A stretch of DNA of 64,000 nt, from positions 62,001 through 126,000 of the forward strand of contig NZ_JQLW01000008.1 of the NCBI RefSeq assembly GCF_000744415.1, read 5' to 3'. Shown piece by piece: positions 8,764 to 20,041 of the stretch. Under the pieces are notes generated by a model, which was given only the letters and a program-made list of their open reading frames with translations, was not told the origin of the DNA and did no database searches. The first letter of the stretch is position 1. Each line of letters begins with the position of its first letter. Made by a program: the position numbers and the translations under genes. The stretch comes from Ghiorsea bivora. GTDB lineage: Bacteria; Pseudomonadota; Zetaproteobacteria; Mariprofundales; Mariprofundaceae.

Positions 8764-10053
8764 ATGATTTCTTCTGATCCTAAAAAAGTACAACGTATTT
8801 GTTTTGATAATATCGAAGTTGAAAATATGCATAAGCTTGAGGTGGCTAAAAAACATGGTGCTTATGCATTTTTACCTACTGTTTTAAAAGAGTTTGATGC
8901 GGAGAAAATCATTGATGAAGTGAAAACTTCAGGTCTTCGCGGTCGTGGTGGTGCAGGTTTCCCTACAGGTTTGAAGTGGTCGTTTGTGCCGCGTAATACA
9001 GGTAAACCGACGTATTTATTGTGCAATGCAGATGAAGGTGAGCCGGGCACATTTAAAGACCGTGATATTATGCGCTTTGACCCACATCTGTTGATTGAAG
9101 GCATGATTATGGCGGGGTTTGCGCTCGGCGTAAAAGATGCGTATATCTATGTGCGTGGTGAGTTTTTACACGAGTACAATGTGATGTGTGCAGCCATTGA
9201 AGAAGCTTATGCTGCCAATCTTTTGGGTGATAATATCTTGGGTACTGGTTTTTCCATGAATTTGCTGATGCACCGTGGCGCAGGAGCGTATATTTGTGGT
9301 GAAGAAACAGCTTTGATTGAGTCTTTGGAAGGCAAATCGGGTCGTCCTAGATTTAAACCACCATTTCCTGCAGTTGAAGGTTTTTATGGCTGCCCAACGG
9401 TGGTGAATAATGTGGAAACAATCGCGACTGTACCAGCAATTTTAGAGCATGGTGGAGCATGGCATGCAGCCATTGGTAAGCCAAACAATACAGGTTGCAA
9501 AATCTTTTCAGTATCAGGTCATGTGAATAAACCGGGTAACTATGAAGTGCCCATGGGTACTTCATTACGTACGTTGGTTGAAGACTTTTGTGGTGGTTTG
9601 CAGCATGGAACAGTGCCTAAAGTGATTATTCCTGGTGGTTCGTCAACGCCTTGGTTGATGGGCGAGCATTATGATGTGCCGCTAACTTATGATGATATTA
9701 TGAAAGCAGGTTCGTTTTTGGGTTCCGGTGCCATTATTATCATGGATGAAACGGCGGATGTTGTTGCTGTGACACGCAGACTGGCACATTTTTATGCCCA
9801 TGAATCTTGTGGTCAATGTACACCGTGCCGAGAAGGTACGGGTTGGGTAGAGCGTATTTTGACTCGCGTGGATGCTGGCGAAGGTACACACGCTGATATT
9901 CAAGTATTAAAAGATGCTTCAACACATATGGCAGGTCGCACAATCTGTGCCTTGGCTGAGGGAGCGGCAGCGCCAGTATTGTCTATGTTAAAACACTTCC
10001 CTGAAGAAGTTGAAGCAAAGCTTAAAGAAGAGCAGGCGGAGAAATCATCATGA
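8764..10053 (+). CDS. nuoF: NADH-quinone oxidoreductase subunit F, NADH- and FMN-binding
   Basis: A 429-residue, 51-kDa-type subunit where NADH delivers its electrons to FMN. GLRGRGGAGFPTGLKW is the glycine-rich NADH/FMN loop, NADEGEPGTFKDR and GAGAYICGEETALIESLEG follow, and ESCGQCTPCREGT supplies three ligands of the [4Fe-4S] cluster N3 with a later Cys in RTICALAEGAA. ATG 8764 lies two bases after the nuoE stop with AGGAGAGG just upstream. It overlaps nuoG by four bases. Confidence 0.97.
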   Translation: MISSDPKKVQRICFDNIEVENMHKLEVAKKHGAYAFLPTVLKEFDAEKIIDEVKTSGLRGRGGAGFPTGLKWSFVPRNTGKPTYLLCNADEGEPGTFKDRDIMRFDPHLLIEGMIMAGFALGVKDAYIYVRGEFLHEYNVMCAAIEEAYAANLLGDNILGTGFSMNLLMHRGAGAYICGEETALIESLEGKSGRPRFKPPFPAVEGFYGCPTVVNNVETIATVPAILEHGGAWHAAIGKPNNTGCKIFSVSGHVNKPGNYEVPMGTSLRTLVEDFCGGLQHGTVPKVIIPGGSSTPWLMGEHYDVPLTYDDIMKAGSFLGSGAIIIMDETADVVAVTRRLAHFYAHESCGQCTPCREGTGWVERILTRVDAGEGTHADIQVLKDASTHMAGRTICALAEGAAAPVLSMLKHFPEEVEAKLKEEQAEKSS

Positions 10054-12419
10054 CAGAGTTGTTTATTAATGACGAAGAAGTGACAGTTCCTGCGGGCACT
10101 AGCATTTTAGAAGCTTGTCGCGAACATGGTGTGGATGTTCCGTATTTTTGTTATCACCCCGAGTTATCCGTGGCTGCAAACTGTCGCATGTGTTTGGTTG
10201 AGGTTGAAGGCTGGCCGAAACCCGCCGCATCATGCTGTACACCCGTCGCTGAAGGTATGAAGGTGGTTACGCATTCTGAAGGTCTTGAGAAAGACCGTGC
10301 GATGATCATGGAATATTTGCTGATTAATCACCCATTGGATTGCCCTGTATGTGACCAAGGTGGGGCATGTAAATTGCAAGACTATGCCGTTGAACATGGT
10401 GAGGGCAAAGGTCGTTACACCGAGGCAAAACGCATTCCATCGGATAAAGATTTGGGTCCATTTGTGAATACTTGTATGACCCGCTGCATTCACTGTACGC
10501 GTTGTGTTCGTTTCGCTGATGAGATTGCTGGCACAGGTGATATGGGCGTATTAAATCGCGGTGATCATATGTTGATTGAAGGTATTGTTGAAGATGCCTT
10601 GGAATCAGAGCTTTCGGGTAATTTAAGTGATATTTGCCCTGTGGGTGCATTGTTGGATAAACCATCGCATGATGTGTCTCGCCCTTGGGAAATGAAAAAG
10701 CACAAGAGCACATGTACGCAGTGCCCACAAGGTTGCGATATTGAAATTGAATCTCGAAATGATGAGGTGATGCGTGTTCGCCCAGCTAAGGGTGGTGTGG
10801 AGCCATGGATTTGTGATCGTGGACGTTATGTTTATGATGCATTCCGCTCAGATAACCGCTTGTTAAAACCGCGTGTGCGCCAAGGAAAAGACTTGGCTGA
10901 TGCATCATGGGATGATGCGATTGAACAAGCTGTCTCACTTTTAAAAGGTAAACGTGTTGGCATTGTTTTTTCACCAGATTGGAGTGTGGAAGGATTAACA
11001 GCGATTCGTTTGCTACGTGACACAGCCTTTGCTGATGCACAAGTGGCTTTTGAGCTGCACCGTAGAGATACACGCCCCTTTGCTTTTGAGGAAGGTTTGT
11101 CGATGTCCACCAAGGCAATTGAAAAGGCTGACCAAGTCGTCATTCTTGGTTCGGATATACGTCAGCGCTTGCCAATTTTGATGCAACGTTTACGCAAGCG
11201 TGCCAATGCGGGCAATCCCATTACACGTATCGGTGCTATGCATTACCGTACCAATGCGGATATTGCTGTTGATGCTTTGATTCGTCCACGTGATTGGCAT
11301 GCTGTGATTGCCAGTGCCATGGTGCAGCTGACTGAGCTGGGTAAACTTGCTGCTGGCATGGATGCATGGGTTGCCAAAGTTGATGCTAGGCATGACGCAG
11401 GCAAGTTGTTGGCAGATGCTTTGATTGCGGATTCATGTGCTATGCTTGTCGGTGAAGAAATTCGTTGCCACGAGGATGCTGCGGCACTGATTCATGGTTT
11501 GGATTTATTGATGCGTGCTGCAGGCCATACTGAAGTTGGCAAAGATGGTCGCAATTTGTTGCCTGAGGGCATGAATGCGCAGTTATTATCTGATGTGTTT
11601 GGTGACGTTCGTACCTCTGCTGGTGCATTGTTTGATGCAGCAAGTCAAGGCGAGTTGGATACGTTGCTTCTTGTTGGCAGTGACCCTGTGGGTGATGGTT
11701 TGTTTTCTCGTCAGGCAAAAGCAGCTTTGGAAAAAGTTGACTTGGTTCAAGTGGCTGCGATTTCTGGAGATATGGGTCAGTATGCAAGCGTACAGTTGCC
11801 TGCTTCAGCGTATTCTGAAGTTGAAGGTACCTTTATCAACATGGAAGGTAGAGTAAGGGTTGCCGAGAGCCCCTTGCGTTCACTTGGTGAAGACCGTCCA
11901 ATGTGGAAAGTGATGATGCGTTTGGCACAAGCCTTGGGTCACGATGTTCCTGCAGTTAACTTGGATGAAGTCCGTGAGGCAATTACTCAGCGTGCACCGT
12001 CATGTGCTGCGCTAGCTGATGTTTGGGCTGGTGAGAGCGCCAAATCAGTATTCATTCCTTCACAGCGTAATAAAGGCGCAACATTACCGAACATGGCAAT
12101 TTTGAATGCAGCTAAAGCATTGGATGTGGTGAGTAGATATTCTATGTATCGCGAAGGAGCATGGGCGCGTGCTTCTGAATTATTAAGTGAAGCTGGTCGT
12201 ATTCATGCTTTGGATGATTTAATTGTACACCCTGAAACTTTAAAGGAACTTGGTTTGGAACAGGGTGAGTTAACTGTTTTGTCCAATACGGGTACCGAAT
12301 CTTTTGTGATTGGTACACGAGAAGATGTGTCCCCTGGTGTTTTGTTTGTGGCTAAGCGCGGTGTAGCGGGTGACTTGTCTGGTGAAACCAGTGTTGATTT
12401 GCAGGGAGGTCAATCATGA
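10050..12419 (+). CDS. nuoG: NADH-quinone oxidoreductase subunit G
   Basis: A 789-residue, 75-kDa-type subunit that carries electrons through several iron-sulfur clusters. The N-terminal ferredoxin domain has Cys34, Cys45, Cys48 and Cys62 for a [2Fe-2S] centre. [18 protein letters not shown] and [14 protein letters not shown] hold the two [4Fe-4S] centres. A further set, [12 protein letters not shown] plus WICDRGRY, heads the molybdopterin-oxidoreductase-like domain (about residue 220 onward), which in complex I no longer binds molybdenum. The C-terminal half is more divergent, as usual for this subunit. Confidence 0.95.
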   Translation: MTELFINDEEVTVPAGTSILEACREHGVDVPYFCYHPELSVAANCRMCLVEVEGWPKPAASCCTPVAEGMKVVTHSEGLEKDRAMIMEYLLINHPLDCPVCDQGGACKLQDYAVEHGEGKGRYTEAKRIPSDKDLGPFVNTCMTRCIHCTRCVRFADEIAGTGDMGVLNRGDHMLIEGIVEDALESELSGNLSDICPVGALLDKPSHDVSRPWEMKKHKSTCTQCPQGCDIEIESRNDEVMRVRPAKGGVEPWICDRGRYVYDAFRSDNRLLKPRVRQGKDLADASWDDAIEQAVSLLKGKRVGIVFSPDWSVEGLTAIRLLRDTAFADAQVAFELHRRDTRPFAFEEGLSMSTKAIEKADQVVILGSDIRQRLPILMQRLRKRANAGNPITRIGAMHYRTNADIAVDALIRPRDWHAVIASAMVQLTELGKLAAGMDAWVAKVDARHDAGKLLADALIADSCAMLVGEEIRCHEDAAALIHGLDLLMRAAGHTEVGKDGRNLLPEGMNAQLLSDVFGDVRTSAGALFDAASQGELDTLLLVGSDPVGDGLFSRQAKAALEKVDLVQVAAISGDMGQYASVQLPASAYSEVEGTFINMEGRVRVAESPLRSLGEDRPMWKVMMRLAQALGHDVPAVNLDEVREAITQRAPSCAALADVWAGESAKSVFIPSQRNKGATLPNMAILNAAKALDVVSRYSMYREGAWARASELLSEAGRIHALDDLIVHPETLKELGLEQGELTVLSNTGTESFVIGTREDVSPGVLFVAKRGVAGDLSGETSVDLQGGQS

Positions 12420-13501
12420 CTTGGTTGGATATGGCCATTCAAGGTGGCATTTGGGCTCTAGAGATTTTGGCGATTGTTGTGCCTGTTGCACTCTCTGTTG
12501 CTTATATTACTTATGCTGAGCGTAGGATTATTGGTTGGATTCAAGTCCGTCAAGGCTGTAACCGTGTTGGACCTTATGGTTTGTTGCAACCATTAGCTGA
12601 TGGGTTGAAGCTTTTTTTGAAAGAAACGATTATCCCAACAAATGCGAATAAGTTCTTATTTGTGGCAGCACCCGTCATGGCTTTGATGCCTGCATTGTTG
12701 GCATTTGCTGTGGTTCCTTTTGGTGAGACAACAATGTTTGGCTTGTGGGAAACAGCACATGTGATGGCGATTGCCGATTTGAATGTTGGTGTATTGTATG
12801 TGATGGCGATTTCAAGTTTATCGATTTATGGTATTTTGATGGCGGGTTGGGCATCCAACTCGAAGTATGCATTGATTGGCGCGATTCGTTCGACATCACA
12901 AATGATTTCATATGAGATTTCGATGGGTTTTTCTATTGTATGTGTATTGATTCTAGCGGGAAGTTTGGGTTTAACAGATATTGTTCATGGACAACAGGGT
13001 GGTTTGTTGCATTGGTATTTTATTCCATTATTCCCTATGTTTATTGTATTCTTTATTTCAGGTGCTGCTGAAACCAACCGTTCACCCTTTGATTTACCTG
13101 AAGGTGAAGCTGAACTTGTAGCGGGTTTCTTTGTTGAGTATTCAGGCATGTGGTTTGCCACATTCTCTTTGGCTGAATATGGCGCTATGATTTTGATTTC
13201 ATTGATGACTTCGATTATGTTCTTAGGCGGCTGGTATCCACCTTTTGAATTCTTAGGCTTTATTCCTGGTACGGTATGGTTGTTGGCAAAAGCATCCTTT
13301 TTGATTTTTGTTTTTATTTGGTTCCGTGCGACCTTCCCGCGCTATCGTTATGACCAACTGATGCGTTTGGGTTGGAAAGTATTCCTACCATGGACTTTGT
13401 CATGGATTGCCGTTGTTGGTTTTGCCACGTATGCAGGTGATTTGAGTGAAAGCCTAAGTTTTATTAGTGATGCGATTGGCTTTTATCAGCCTTGGAGATA
13501 A
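12416..13501 (+). CDS. nuoH: NADH-quinone oxidoreductase subunit H
   Basis: A 361-residue membrane subunit with eight or nine helices that joins the quinone cavity to the proton-pumping arm. The family signatures are clear: [20 protein letters not shown] after the first helix, [13 protein letters not shown], and the loop [19 protein letters not shown] that lines the quinone path. The start overlaps the nuoG stop by four bases (ATGA). The charged E and R residues of the loops are intact. Confidence 0.96.
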   Translation: MTWLDMAIQGGIWALEILAIVVPVALSVAYITYAERRIIGWIQVRQGCNRVGPYGLLQPLADGLKLFLKETIIPTNANKFLFVAAPVMALMPALLAFAVVPFGETTMFGLWETAHVMAIADLNVGVLYVMAISSLSIYGILMAGWASNSKYALIGAIRSTSQMISYEISMGFSIVCVLILAGSLGLTDIVHGQQGGLLHWYFIPLFPMFIVFFISGAAETNRSPFDLPEGEAELVAGFFVEYSGMWFATFSLAEYGAMILISLMTSIMFLGGWYPPFEFLGFIPGTVWLLAKASFLIFVFIWFRATFPRYRYDQLMRLGWKVFLPWTLSWIAVVGFATYAGDLSESLSFISDAIGFYQPWR

Positions 13502-13504
13502 GAG

Positions 13505-13993
13505 ATGAATTGGATTAAACGACAGTTAAAAACATGGTTGCTCTGGGAACTTGTGCTGGGTTTAGCACTTACAGGTCGCTATTTGTTTAAAAAGAAAATT
13601 ACGATTCAATACCCTGAAGAACGCACGCCATTGTCACCACGTTTCCGTGGTTTGCATGCTTTGCGTCGTTATGAAAGTGGTGAAGAACGTTGTATAGCTT
13701 GTAAGTTATGCGAAGTCACATGTCCAGCTTTGGCGATTACTATTGAATCGGAAGAGCGTGATGATGGTTCGCGCCGTACCACGCGTTACGATATTGATAT
13801 GACCAAATGTATTTTCTGCGGATTTTGCCAAGAAGCGTGTCCTGTGGATGCTATTGTAGAAACACAAGAGTTTGAGTATGCATCTGAAACTCGGGCTGCT
13901 TTGTATTACACTAAAGATATGTTGCTGGATGTTGGGGATAGATATGAACCTCAAATTGCACACAATTTAGCTGCTGATGCACGTTATCAATAA
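13505..13993 (+). CDS. nuoI: NADH-quinone oxidoreductase subunit I
   Basis: A 162-residue, 23-kDa-type ferredoxin subunit carrying clusters N6a and N6b that feed NuoB. The two CxxCxxCxxxCP motifs are Cys63/66/69/73 ([12 protein letters not shown]) and Cys102/105/108/112 ([12 protein letters not shown]). An amphipathic N-terminal segment with Trp residues anchors it on the membrane arm. It begins three bases after the nuoH stop. Confidence 0.96.
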   Translation: MNWIKRQLKTWLLWELVLGLALTGRYLFKKKITIQYPEERTPLSPRFRGLHALRRYESGEERCIACKLCEVTCPALAITIESEERDDGSRRTTRYDIDMTKCIFCGFCQEACPVDAIVETQEFEYASETRAALYYTKDMLLDVGDRYEPQIAHNLAADARYQ

Positions 13994-14008
13994 GGGAGTG
14001 GAGATAAT

Positions 14009-14593
14009 ATGTTAGAACTTGCATTCTTTTATTTATTTGGCGGCTTGGCTGTGTTTGCTGCGTTGGGTGTGATTTTATCCGCCAACACTATGCATTCAGT
14101 GATGTGGCTTATTTTGTGTTTCTTTAATGCATCGGGTTTGTTCTTTTTGTTGGATGCTGAATTTTTGGGTATTATTCTTGTCCTCATTTATGTGGGTGCT
14201 GTGATGGTGCTCTTCATGTTTGTGGTGATGATGCTTGAGGTCAACCAAGCAGTGAAACGTGAGGGTTGGTTACAGTATTTACCCGTCGGTGGCATGATTG
14301 CTCTAATCTTGTTTGTTGAGTTGGTGGCAGCTTCGACAAGTGGTGTGTTTAGTAGTGGTGATATGGCAATGACAGGTCACCTTGGGGCAGAAGTGAATAA
14401 CACTGTTGAAATCGGTAAAGTATTGTATACGGAATATCTACTGGGTTTTGAGATTGCAGCGATTATTTTGTTGGTTGCTTTGGTGGGTGCGATTGTATTA
14501 ACGCTTCGTGAGCGTAAAGATGCAAAATACCAAAATATTTCAAAACAAGTGAATGTTCGCAAAGAAGATCGTTTAACTAAGGTGAGTATGTAA
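14009..14593 (+). CDS. nuoJ: NADH-quinone oxidoreductase subunit J
   Basis: A 194-residue membrane subunit with five helices. The conserved glycine-rich third helix reads [20 protein letters not shown], the region that carries the pi-bulge important for coupling in complex I. ATG 14009 has GGGAGTGGAG upstream. The C-terminal tail after the last helix is basic and cytoplasmic. The stop overlaps nuoK by one base (TAATG). Confidence 0.94.
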   Translation: MLELAFFYLFGGLAVFAALGVILSANTMHSVMWLILCFFNASGLFFLLDAEFLGIILVLIYVGAVMVLFMFVVMMLEVNQAVKREGWLQYLPVGGMIALILFVELVAASTSGVFSSGDMAMTGHLGAEVNNTVEIGKVLYTEYLLGFEIAAIILLVALVGAIVLTLRERKDAKYQNISKQVNVRKEDRLTKVSM

Positions 14594-14898
14594 TGGTTCC
14601 TTTATCTAGTTTTCTCGTAGTTGGTGCAGCCTTATTTAGTATTGGCATTGTGGGTTTATTTTTGAACCGAAAGAACGTCATTACCATTTTAATGTGTATC
14701 GAATTAATGCTGCTTGCTGTGAATATTAATTTTGCAGCATTCTCACACTTTTTGGGTGATATTGGTGGTCAGATATTCGTATTTTTCGTTTTGACTGTTG
14801 CAGCATCAGAAGTTGCTGTTGGTTTGGCTATTTTGGTTGCGTATTATCGTCAACGTCGCTCGATTGCGATTGAAGACATCAATACGTTACAAGGATAA
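14593..14898 (+). CDS. nuoK: NADH-quinone oxidoreductase subunit K
   Basis: A 101-residue, three-helix membrane subunit of the usual family size. The buried Glu residues needed for proton transfer are present in [13 protein letters not shown] (helix 2) and in [13 protein letters not shown] (helix 3). It overlaps nuoJ by one base and precedes nuoL by 12. Confidence 0.95.
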   Translation: MVPLSSFLVVGAALFSIGIVGLFLNRKNVITILMCIELMLLAVNINFAAFSHFLGDIGGQIFVFFVLTVAASEVAVGLAILVAYYRQRRSIAIEDINTLQG

Positions 14899-14910
14899 GA
14901 GGGGAAGTTC

Positions 14911-16914
14911 ATGGTGTTAGAAACAACTCATATGACGTTGAATCAAGCGGAATTATTAGCAATTCCTTTGCTTCCCTTGATTGGCGCACTAGCAGCGGGT
15001 TTATTTGGATGGCTACTCAAGGATACGCTTAGCCATTTAGTTACATCAGGTTCTGTGATTTTATCGGCGATTCTGTCCATCGATGTTTTTATTAAAGTAT
15101 TAGCTGGTGCAGAGTTTTATGGTAATTTTTGGACATGGATAGCATCGGGTGATTTGGTTGTAAATATTGGCATGATGATTGATCCATTGACTGCAATCAT
15201 GATGGTTACAGTGACAGTGGTGTCGGCATGTGTGCATATTTATACCATTGGTTATATGCACGGCGACCCAGGCTATCCAAGGTTCTTCTCCTATATTTCT
15301 GCATTTACGTTCTCGATGTTGATTTTAGTGATGGGTAATAGCTTTTTCACTTTATTCTTCGGCTGGGAAGCTGTTGGTTTGTTCTCGTATTTATTGATTG
15401 GCTTTTGGTTTAAGCGCGAATCTGCAACTACGGCTGCAATGAAAGCATTTATTGTGAACCGTGTGGGTGACTTTGGTTTTGCGATTGGTATTTTGGCAGT
15501 GTGGTACTACTTTGGTACGGTGGATTACCGTGAAGTATTTGCCGCAGTTCCAGCATTGGTTGATTCTGCAGCTACCATGCACTTCTTGGGTTGGGAAATT
15601 GATACCATTACATTTGTTTGCTTGGCTTTGTTTGTGGGTGCTATGGGTAAATCAGGTCAAGTGCCGTTACATGTTTGGTTACCCGATTCCATGGAAGGTC
15701 CTACACCTATTTCGGCATTGATTCATGCTGCGACTATGGTAACTGCTGGTGTATTTATGGTGGCACGTTTATCACCGATGTTTGAATATTCAGAAACGGC
15801 TTTGGCAGTAGTGATTATTGTTGGTGCGATTACAGCCTTTATGTGTGCCACGATTGGTCTGGTACAAACAGATATTAAACGTGTGATTGCATACTCAACA
15901 TGTTCGCAACTGGGTTATATGTTTGTGGCATGTGGTGTGTCGGCTTATTCAGCAGGTATTTTCCACTTGATGACACATGCCTACTTTAAGGCACTGTTGT
16001 TTTTAGGTGCAGGTTCTGTGATTCATGCTGTGATGGCTAATCAAGATATTCGTAAAATGGGTCAATTGCGTAAGTATATGCCGATTACTTATATCACCAT
16101 GCTTCTTGCAGGTTTAGCACTATCTGGTATCCCTCCTTTTGGTGGTTTTTATTCTAAAGATTTAATCATTGAAGCTGCGGCAGTTCGCGATATGGGCTGG
16201 GTAAGTAATGTGGCATACTGGGCACTGATGTCAGGTGTGTTTATGACTGCCTTTTATACGTTCCGTATGTTCCTACTAACATTCCATAATAGTGACCGTG
16301 TGCCTGTTGAAACCAAAGCACATCTACATGAATCACCAAAAGTGATTACCGTGCCACTTTTAATATTGGCTGTAGGTGCGGTGGGTGCAGGTATGTGGGG
16401 TTATTATGTGTTAGATATGGCGAATCCTGAAATCATTCATGGCTTTTTCCGAGATGCATTGTTTGTAACAGAAGAGCATAACCCGCTATTGAAATTAGAG
16501 CTTCTTGAGGAAGATCATACCCATTCACACTTTTGGTTAGAGTATGGTGCGCTTGTTCTTGCACTATCTGGTATTGGTACTGCGTTTTATATGTACTTTA
16601 GAGAAAATAAGTTGCCTGCAAAATTGGCTGAAACATTTCCTGGTTTATATCAGTTCTTATTGAACAAATGGTACTGGGATGAGTTATATGATGTGATCAT
16701 TGTTCGCCCTGTTCGTGCACTTGGTACGTTCTTTTGGCAAAAATGTGATTTGGCTGTGATTGATAAGGGAATTATTCATGGTGGTATCATAGGTACAGTT
16801 AAAAACGGTTCAGCATTATTGAAAAATATCCAAACGGGTAGGGTTTATCATTATGCCTACGCTATGGTCATCGGAGTGTTCGGTTTACTAACATTCTTGA
16901 TGTTAAACGCGTAA
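14911..16914 (+). CDS. nuoL: NADH-quinone oxidoreductase subunit L, antiporter-like
   Basis: A 667-residue distal antiporter-like subunit with about 16 helices and a long amphipathic helix along the membrane arm. The key ionisable residues appear in FFGWEAVGLFSYLLIGFW (helix-5 Glu), in GKSGQVPLHVWLPDSMEGPT (helix-7 Lys region) and in DIKRVIAYSTCSQLGYM. ATG 14911 follows GAGGGGAAG; an ATG at 14932 is the only other likely start. The C-terminal region after about residue 520 forms the lateral helix. Confidence 0.95.
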   Translation: MVLETTHMTLNQAELLAIPLLPLIGALAAGLFGWLLKDTLSHLVTSGSVILSAILSIDVFIKVLAGAEFYGNFWTWIASGDLVVNIGMMIDPLTAIMMVTVTVVSACVHIYTIGYMHGDPGYPRFFSYISAFTFSMLILVMGNSFFTLFFGWEAVGLFSYLLIGFWFKRESATTAAMKAFIVNRVGDFGFAIGILAVWYYFGTVDYREVFAAVPALVDSAATMHFLGWEIDTITFVCLALFVGAMGKSGQVPLHVWLPDSMEGPTPISALIHAATMVTAGVFMVARLSPMFEYSETALAVVIIVGAITAFMCATIGLVQTDIKRVIAYSTCSQLGYMFVACGVSAYSAGIFHLMTHAYFKALLFLGAGSVIHAVMANQDIRKMGQLRKYMPITYITMLLAGLALSGIPPFGGFYSKDLIIEAAAVRDMGWVSNVAYWALMSGVFMTAFYTFRMFLLTFHNSDRVPVETKAHLHESPKVITVPLLILAVGAVGAGMWGYYVLDMANPEIIHGFFRDALFVTEEHNPLLKLELLEEDHTHSHFWLEYGALVLALSGIGTAFYMYFRENKLPAKLAETFPGLYQFLLNKWYWDELYDVIIVRPVRALGTFFWQKCDLAVIDKGIIHGGIIGTVKNGSALLKNIQTGRVYHYAYAMVIGVFGLLTFLMLNA

Positions 16915-16930
16915 GGGGAGCAGGTTAGTC

Positions 16931-18499
16931 ATGGAATTGTATAACGTACTCGATTTCCCAATTTTATCGTTGGCAATCTTTTTGCCAACATTTGGGGCAT
17001 TGATCATTTGGCTGTTTATTAAAAATGATAATATGGTTCGCTGGGCAGCATTGCTGACTTCAGTCGCAACATTTATTGTTACGCTACCCCTTATTTTCAG
17101 CTTTGATAAAACTACATCGCATATGCAGTTTGAAGAATTCCACCCTTGGATTTCAGCAGTAAACATCAATTATCATTTGGGTGTGGATGGTATTTCTATG
17201 CCGTTCATCGTGTTAACTGGTCTGTTGATTATTATTTGTATTGGGTCTGCTTGGAAATGTATTCAAACACGTGTGAAAGAATACATGATTTCATTCTTGA
17301 TTTTAGAAACAACCTTAATCGGTGTGTTTTCAGCATTGGATGTGATGTTGTTTTATTTCTTTTGGGAAGCATTACTTATTCCTATGTATCTAATGATTGG
17401 TGTGTGGGGCGGTAAAAACCGCGTTTATGCTACACTCAAGTTTTTCTTATATACCTTGGCTGGATCGGTATTGATGTTGGTTGCCTTGTTGGCGATGTAT
17501 TTTGAAGCTGGACACACATTCAGCATGCTAGACTTGATGAACTACAAGTTTGACTTCCAATGGCAGTTCTGGATTTTCATTGCGTTCTTTATTGCATTTG
17601 CGGTAAAAGTACCCATGTGGCCCGTGCATACATGGCTGCCTGATGCGCATACCGAAGCGCCGACAGCAGGTTCGGTGATTCTAGCTGGTATTTTATTGAA
17701 AATGGGTGCATATGGTTACCTACGTTTTTCACTGCCTATGCTTCCCGATGCCTCACAATATTTTGCACCTATGATGATTGGTTTAAGTTTGGTAGCGATT
17801 GTTTATATTTCATTGGTAGCGATGATGCAAAGGGATATGAAACGCCTGATTGCATATTCCTCTATCGCACATATGGGATTTGTGACACTGGGGACATTTG
17901 TGTTCACCCAACAAGCGTTAGAAGGTGCAGTAATAGGTATGATTTCTCATGGCTTTATTGCAGCAGCGCTCTTCCTTTGCGTGGGTGTAATGTACGACAG
18001 ACTGCATACGCGTGAAATCAGTGATTATGGCGGGGTTGCCAATGTCATGCCTGTATTCGCCGTGATTATGCTTCTTTTCTCTATGGCAAACATTGCATTA
18101 CCAGGTTCATCGGCATTTATTGGCGAAATTATGGTATTGATAGGCACATTCGCTGCAGACCCATCAGCTTTAGTGATTTCAGCCAAATGGATTGCGATTG
18201 CCGCAACAATAAGTGTTGTGTTATCTGCTTGTTATACACTTTGGATGTATAAACGTGTGATTATGGGTGATGCTATTAAGGACAGTGTGAAATCCATGAC
18301 AGATATTACATTCCGTGAGTTTTCACTGTTTGCACCGCTTATTATTTTAACAATATGGGTTGGTTTTTATCCACTTCCTGTTTTGGATTTATTGCATGAA
18401 TCAGTTGCTCATTTGGTTGAACAAGCAACAACAAGTAAACTTGATGCTGCAACAGCATTGATAGAACATTCAACGGCGTTAAACGCCGTAACACACTGA
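16931..18499 (+). CDS. nuoM: NADH-quinone oxidoreductase subunit M, antiporter-like
   Basis: A 522-residue middle antiporter-like proton-pumping subunit. FFWEALLIPMYLMIGVWGG carries the helix-5 Glu, VPMWPVHTWLPDAHTEAPT the helix-7 region, and DMKRLIAYSSIAHMGF the conserved Lys region of helix 8. The N-terminal LGVDGISMPFIVLTG is also typical. It starts 16 bases after nuoL behind GGGGAGCAGG and ends 13 bases before nuoN. Confidence 0.95.
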   Translation: MELYNVLDFPILSLAIFLPTFGALIIWLFIKNDNMVRWAALLTSVATFIVTLPLIFSFDKTTSHMQFEEFHPWISAVNINYHLGVDGISMPFIVLTGLLIIICIGSAWKCIQTRVKEYMISFLILETTLIGVFSALDVMLFYFFWEALLIPMYLMIGVWGGKNRVYATLKFFLYTLAGSVLMLVALLAMYFEAGHTFSMLDLMNYKFDFQWQFWIFIAFFIAFAVKVPMWPVHTWLPDAHTEAPTAGSVILAGILLKMGAYGYLRFSLPMLPDASQYFAPMMIGLSLVAIVYISLVAMMQRDMKRLIAYSSIAHMGFVTLGTFVFTQQALEGAVIGMISHGFIAAALFLCVGVMYDRLHTREISDYGGVANVMPVFAVIMLLFSMANIALPGSSAFIGEIMVLIGTFAADPSALVISAKWIAIAATISVVLSACYTLWMYKRVIMGDAIKDSVKSMTDITFREFSLFAPLIILTIWVGFYPLPVLDLLHESVAHLVEQATTSKLDAATALIEHSTALNAVTH

Positions 18500-18512
18500 G
18501 GTTTAATATATT

Positions 18513-19976
18513 ATGACTGAGGTCGTTTTTCCTTTCCCGTTTCCACAACATTTGGAGCTTATCCTTCCTGAAATTATTTTAGCAGTGATGGGTATGGTCA
18601 CATTAATGATGAGTGTGTTTATTTCCAAATCACGACAAAATATTGTGGCTTGGACAGCTATTGTCTCGCTTGTGGCTGTTGGTGCTACATTGCTTTCTGT
18701 GTCTGGTTCTGATCATCAGCATACATTCTATGGTTACTTTTTGTTGGATCCGCTTTCCACATACGCCAAGTTATTAATGATTACTGCTACAGTTTTTGGT
18801 ATGTTACTTTCATTGAACTATATTAAAGATTTAGCTAATGTCGGTGAATATTATACGCTGATGTTATTTGCACTCTTAGGTATGATGTTGATGGTGTCGG
18901 CAAATAACTTCGTGATTATGTATCTTGGTCTAGAACTAATGGCATTGTCGGTGTATGTCTTGGTGGGTTATCAACGTGATGTGCTTCGCTCTACAGAAGC
19001 TTCATTAAAATACTTTATCCTTGGCGCATTATCATCATGTATGTTGCTGTATGGTTTAACATTTTTATACGGGACAACAGGAAGTTTCTTCTTTGCAGAG
19101 ATGGGTGATATTATTGCAGGAACTGGTGATAATGAACGCCTAGCTGTATTAACTGGTATGTTGTTTGTTTTGGCTGGGTTGGCATTTAAAGTGTCTGTTG
19201 CACCATTTCACATGTGGACACCAGATGCTTATGAAGGAGCACCAACGCCAATTACAGCATTTATGTCGGTTGCACCCAAAGTTGCAGGTCTGATAGTCTT
19301 TATGCGAATTGTGGAAGAAGTTTTTCAAAGTTTGCAGGCTGAATATACACCGATCCTTATCTTCTTTGCTGTATTGTCTATGGCAGTGGGTAATATTGCT
19401 GCGATTGTCCAGCGTAATATCAAACGCATGTTGGCATACTCTACCATTGGCCATGTTGGTTTCATTCTTTTGGGTATGATTGCTGGCACAATACAGGGTT
19501 ACACAGCGATTATGACTTATATGACCATTTATTTGTTTATGACCATGGGTGTATTTGCCATTATCATCATGATGCGTCGGGATGATATTCAAGGTGAATT
19601 ATTGGATGACTTTGCAGGTTTATCGAAAGTACGTCCAGGTTACGCATTAGCTATGGGACTATTGATGTTCTCTATGGCAGGTATTCCATTCCTTGGTGGT
19701 TTCTGGGCAAAATACGCAGTATTTATGGCTGTGGTTGAACAAGGTCATATTGTACTGGCGACTTTGGGTGTGTTGTTCTCAGCCATTGGTGCATTTTATT
19801 ATATCCGTATTGTTAAATACATGTACTTTGATGAAGAGCGGGTAAGTTTTAATTTTGCAAAGAGTGTTCCATTGCAAGCCACTGTCGTATTTTCAACCAT
19901 TGTTATTGTTGCCATTGGTTTGTACCCAGACCCTGTGATGCAAATATGCAAATTGGCACTGGCTGGTTTCGTTTAA
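18513..19976 (+). CDS. nuoN: NADH-quinone oxidoreductase subunit N, antiporter-like
   Basis: A 487-residue inner antiporter-like subunit, the last gene of the operon. LGLELMALSVYVLVGYQR has the helix-5 Glu, FKVSVAPFHMWTPDAYEGAPT the helix-7 Lys, and NIKRMLAYSTIGHVGF the helix-8 motif. All 14 separate subunits (A to N) are thus present in standard order with no insertion. A strong terminator begins 20 bases after the stop. Confidence 0.95.
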   Translation: MTEVVFPFPFPQHLELILPEIILAVMGMVTLMMSVFISKSRQNIVAWTAIVSLVAVGATLLSVSGSDHQHTFYGYFLLDPLSTYAKLLMITATVFGMLLSLNYIKDLANVGEYYTLMLFALLGMMLMVSANNFVIMYLGLELMALSVYVLVGYQRDVLRSTEASLKYFILGALSSCMLLYGLTFLYGTTGSFFFAEMGDIIAGTGDNERLAVLTGMLFVLAGLAFKVSVAPFHMWTPDAYEGAPTPITAFMSVAPKVAGLIVFMRIVEEVFQSLQAEYTPILIFFAVLSMAVGNIAAIVQRNIKRMLAYSTIGHVGFILLGMIAGTIQGYTAIMTYMTIYLFMTMGVFAIIIMMRRDDIQGELLDDFAGLSKVRPGYALAMGLLMFSMAGIPFLGGFWAKYAVFMAVVEQGHIVLATLGVLFSAIGAFYYIRIVKYMYFDEERVSFNFAKSVPLQATVVFSTIVIVAIGLYPDPVMQICKLALAGFV

Positions 19977-19996
19977 TTTCATATTTATGCTTATAT

Positions 19997-20030
19997 GACC
20001 GACATGAGGATCTCATGTCGGTCTTTTTTT
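19997..20030 (+). terminator. rho-independent terminator of the nuo operon
   Basis: GACCGACATGAG (19997-20008), loop GAT, CTCATGTCGGTC (20012-20023), then seven T. It is a perfect 12-bp stem. The ribosome-binding site of the next gene starts immediately after the T-run, so any readthrough would be translated at once. Confidence 0.95.
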
Positions 20031-20041
20031 GAGGTGTAACT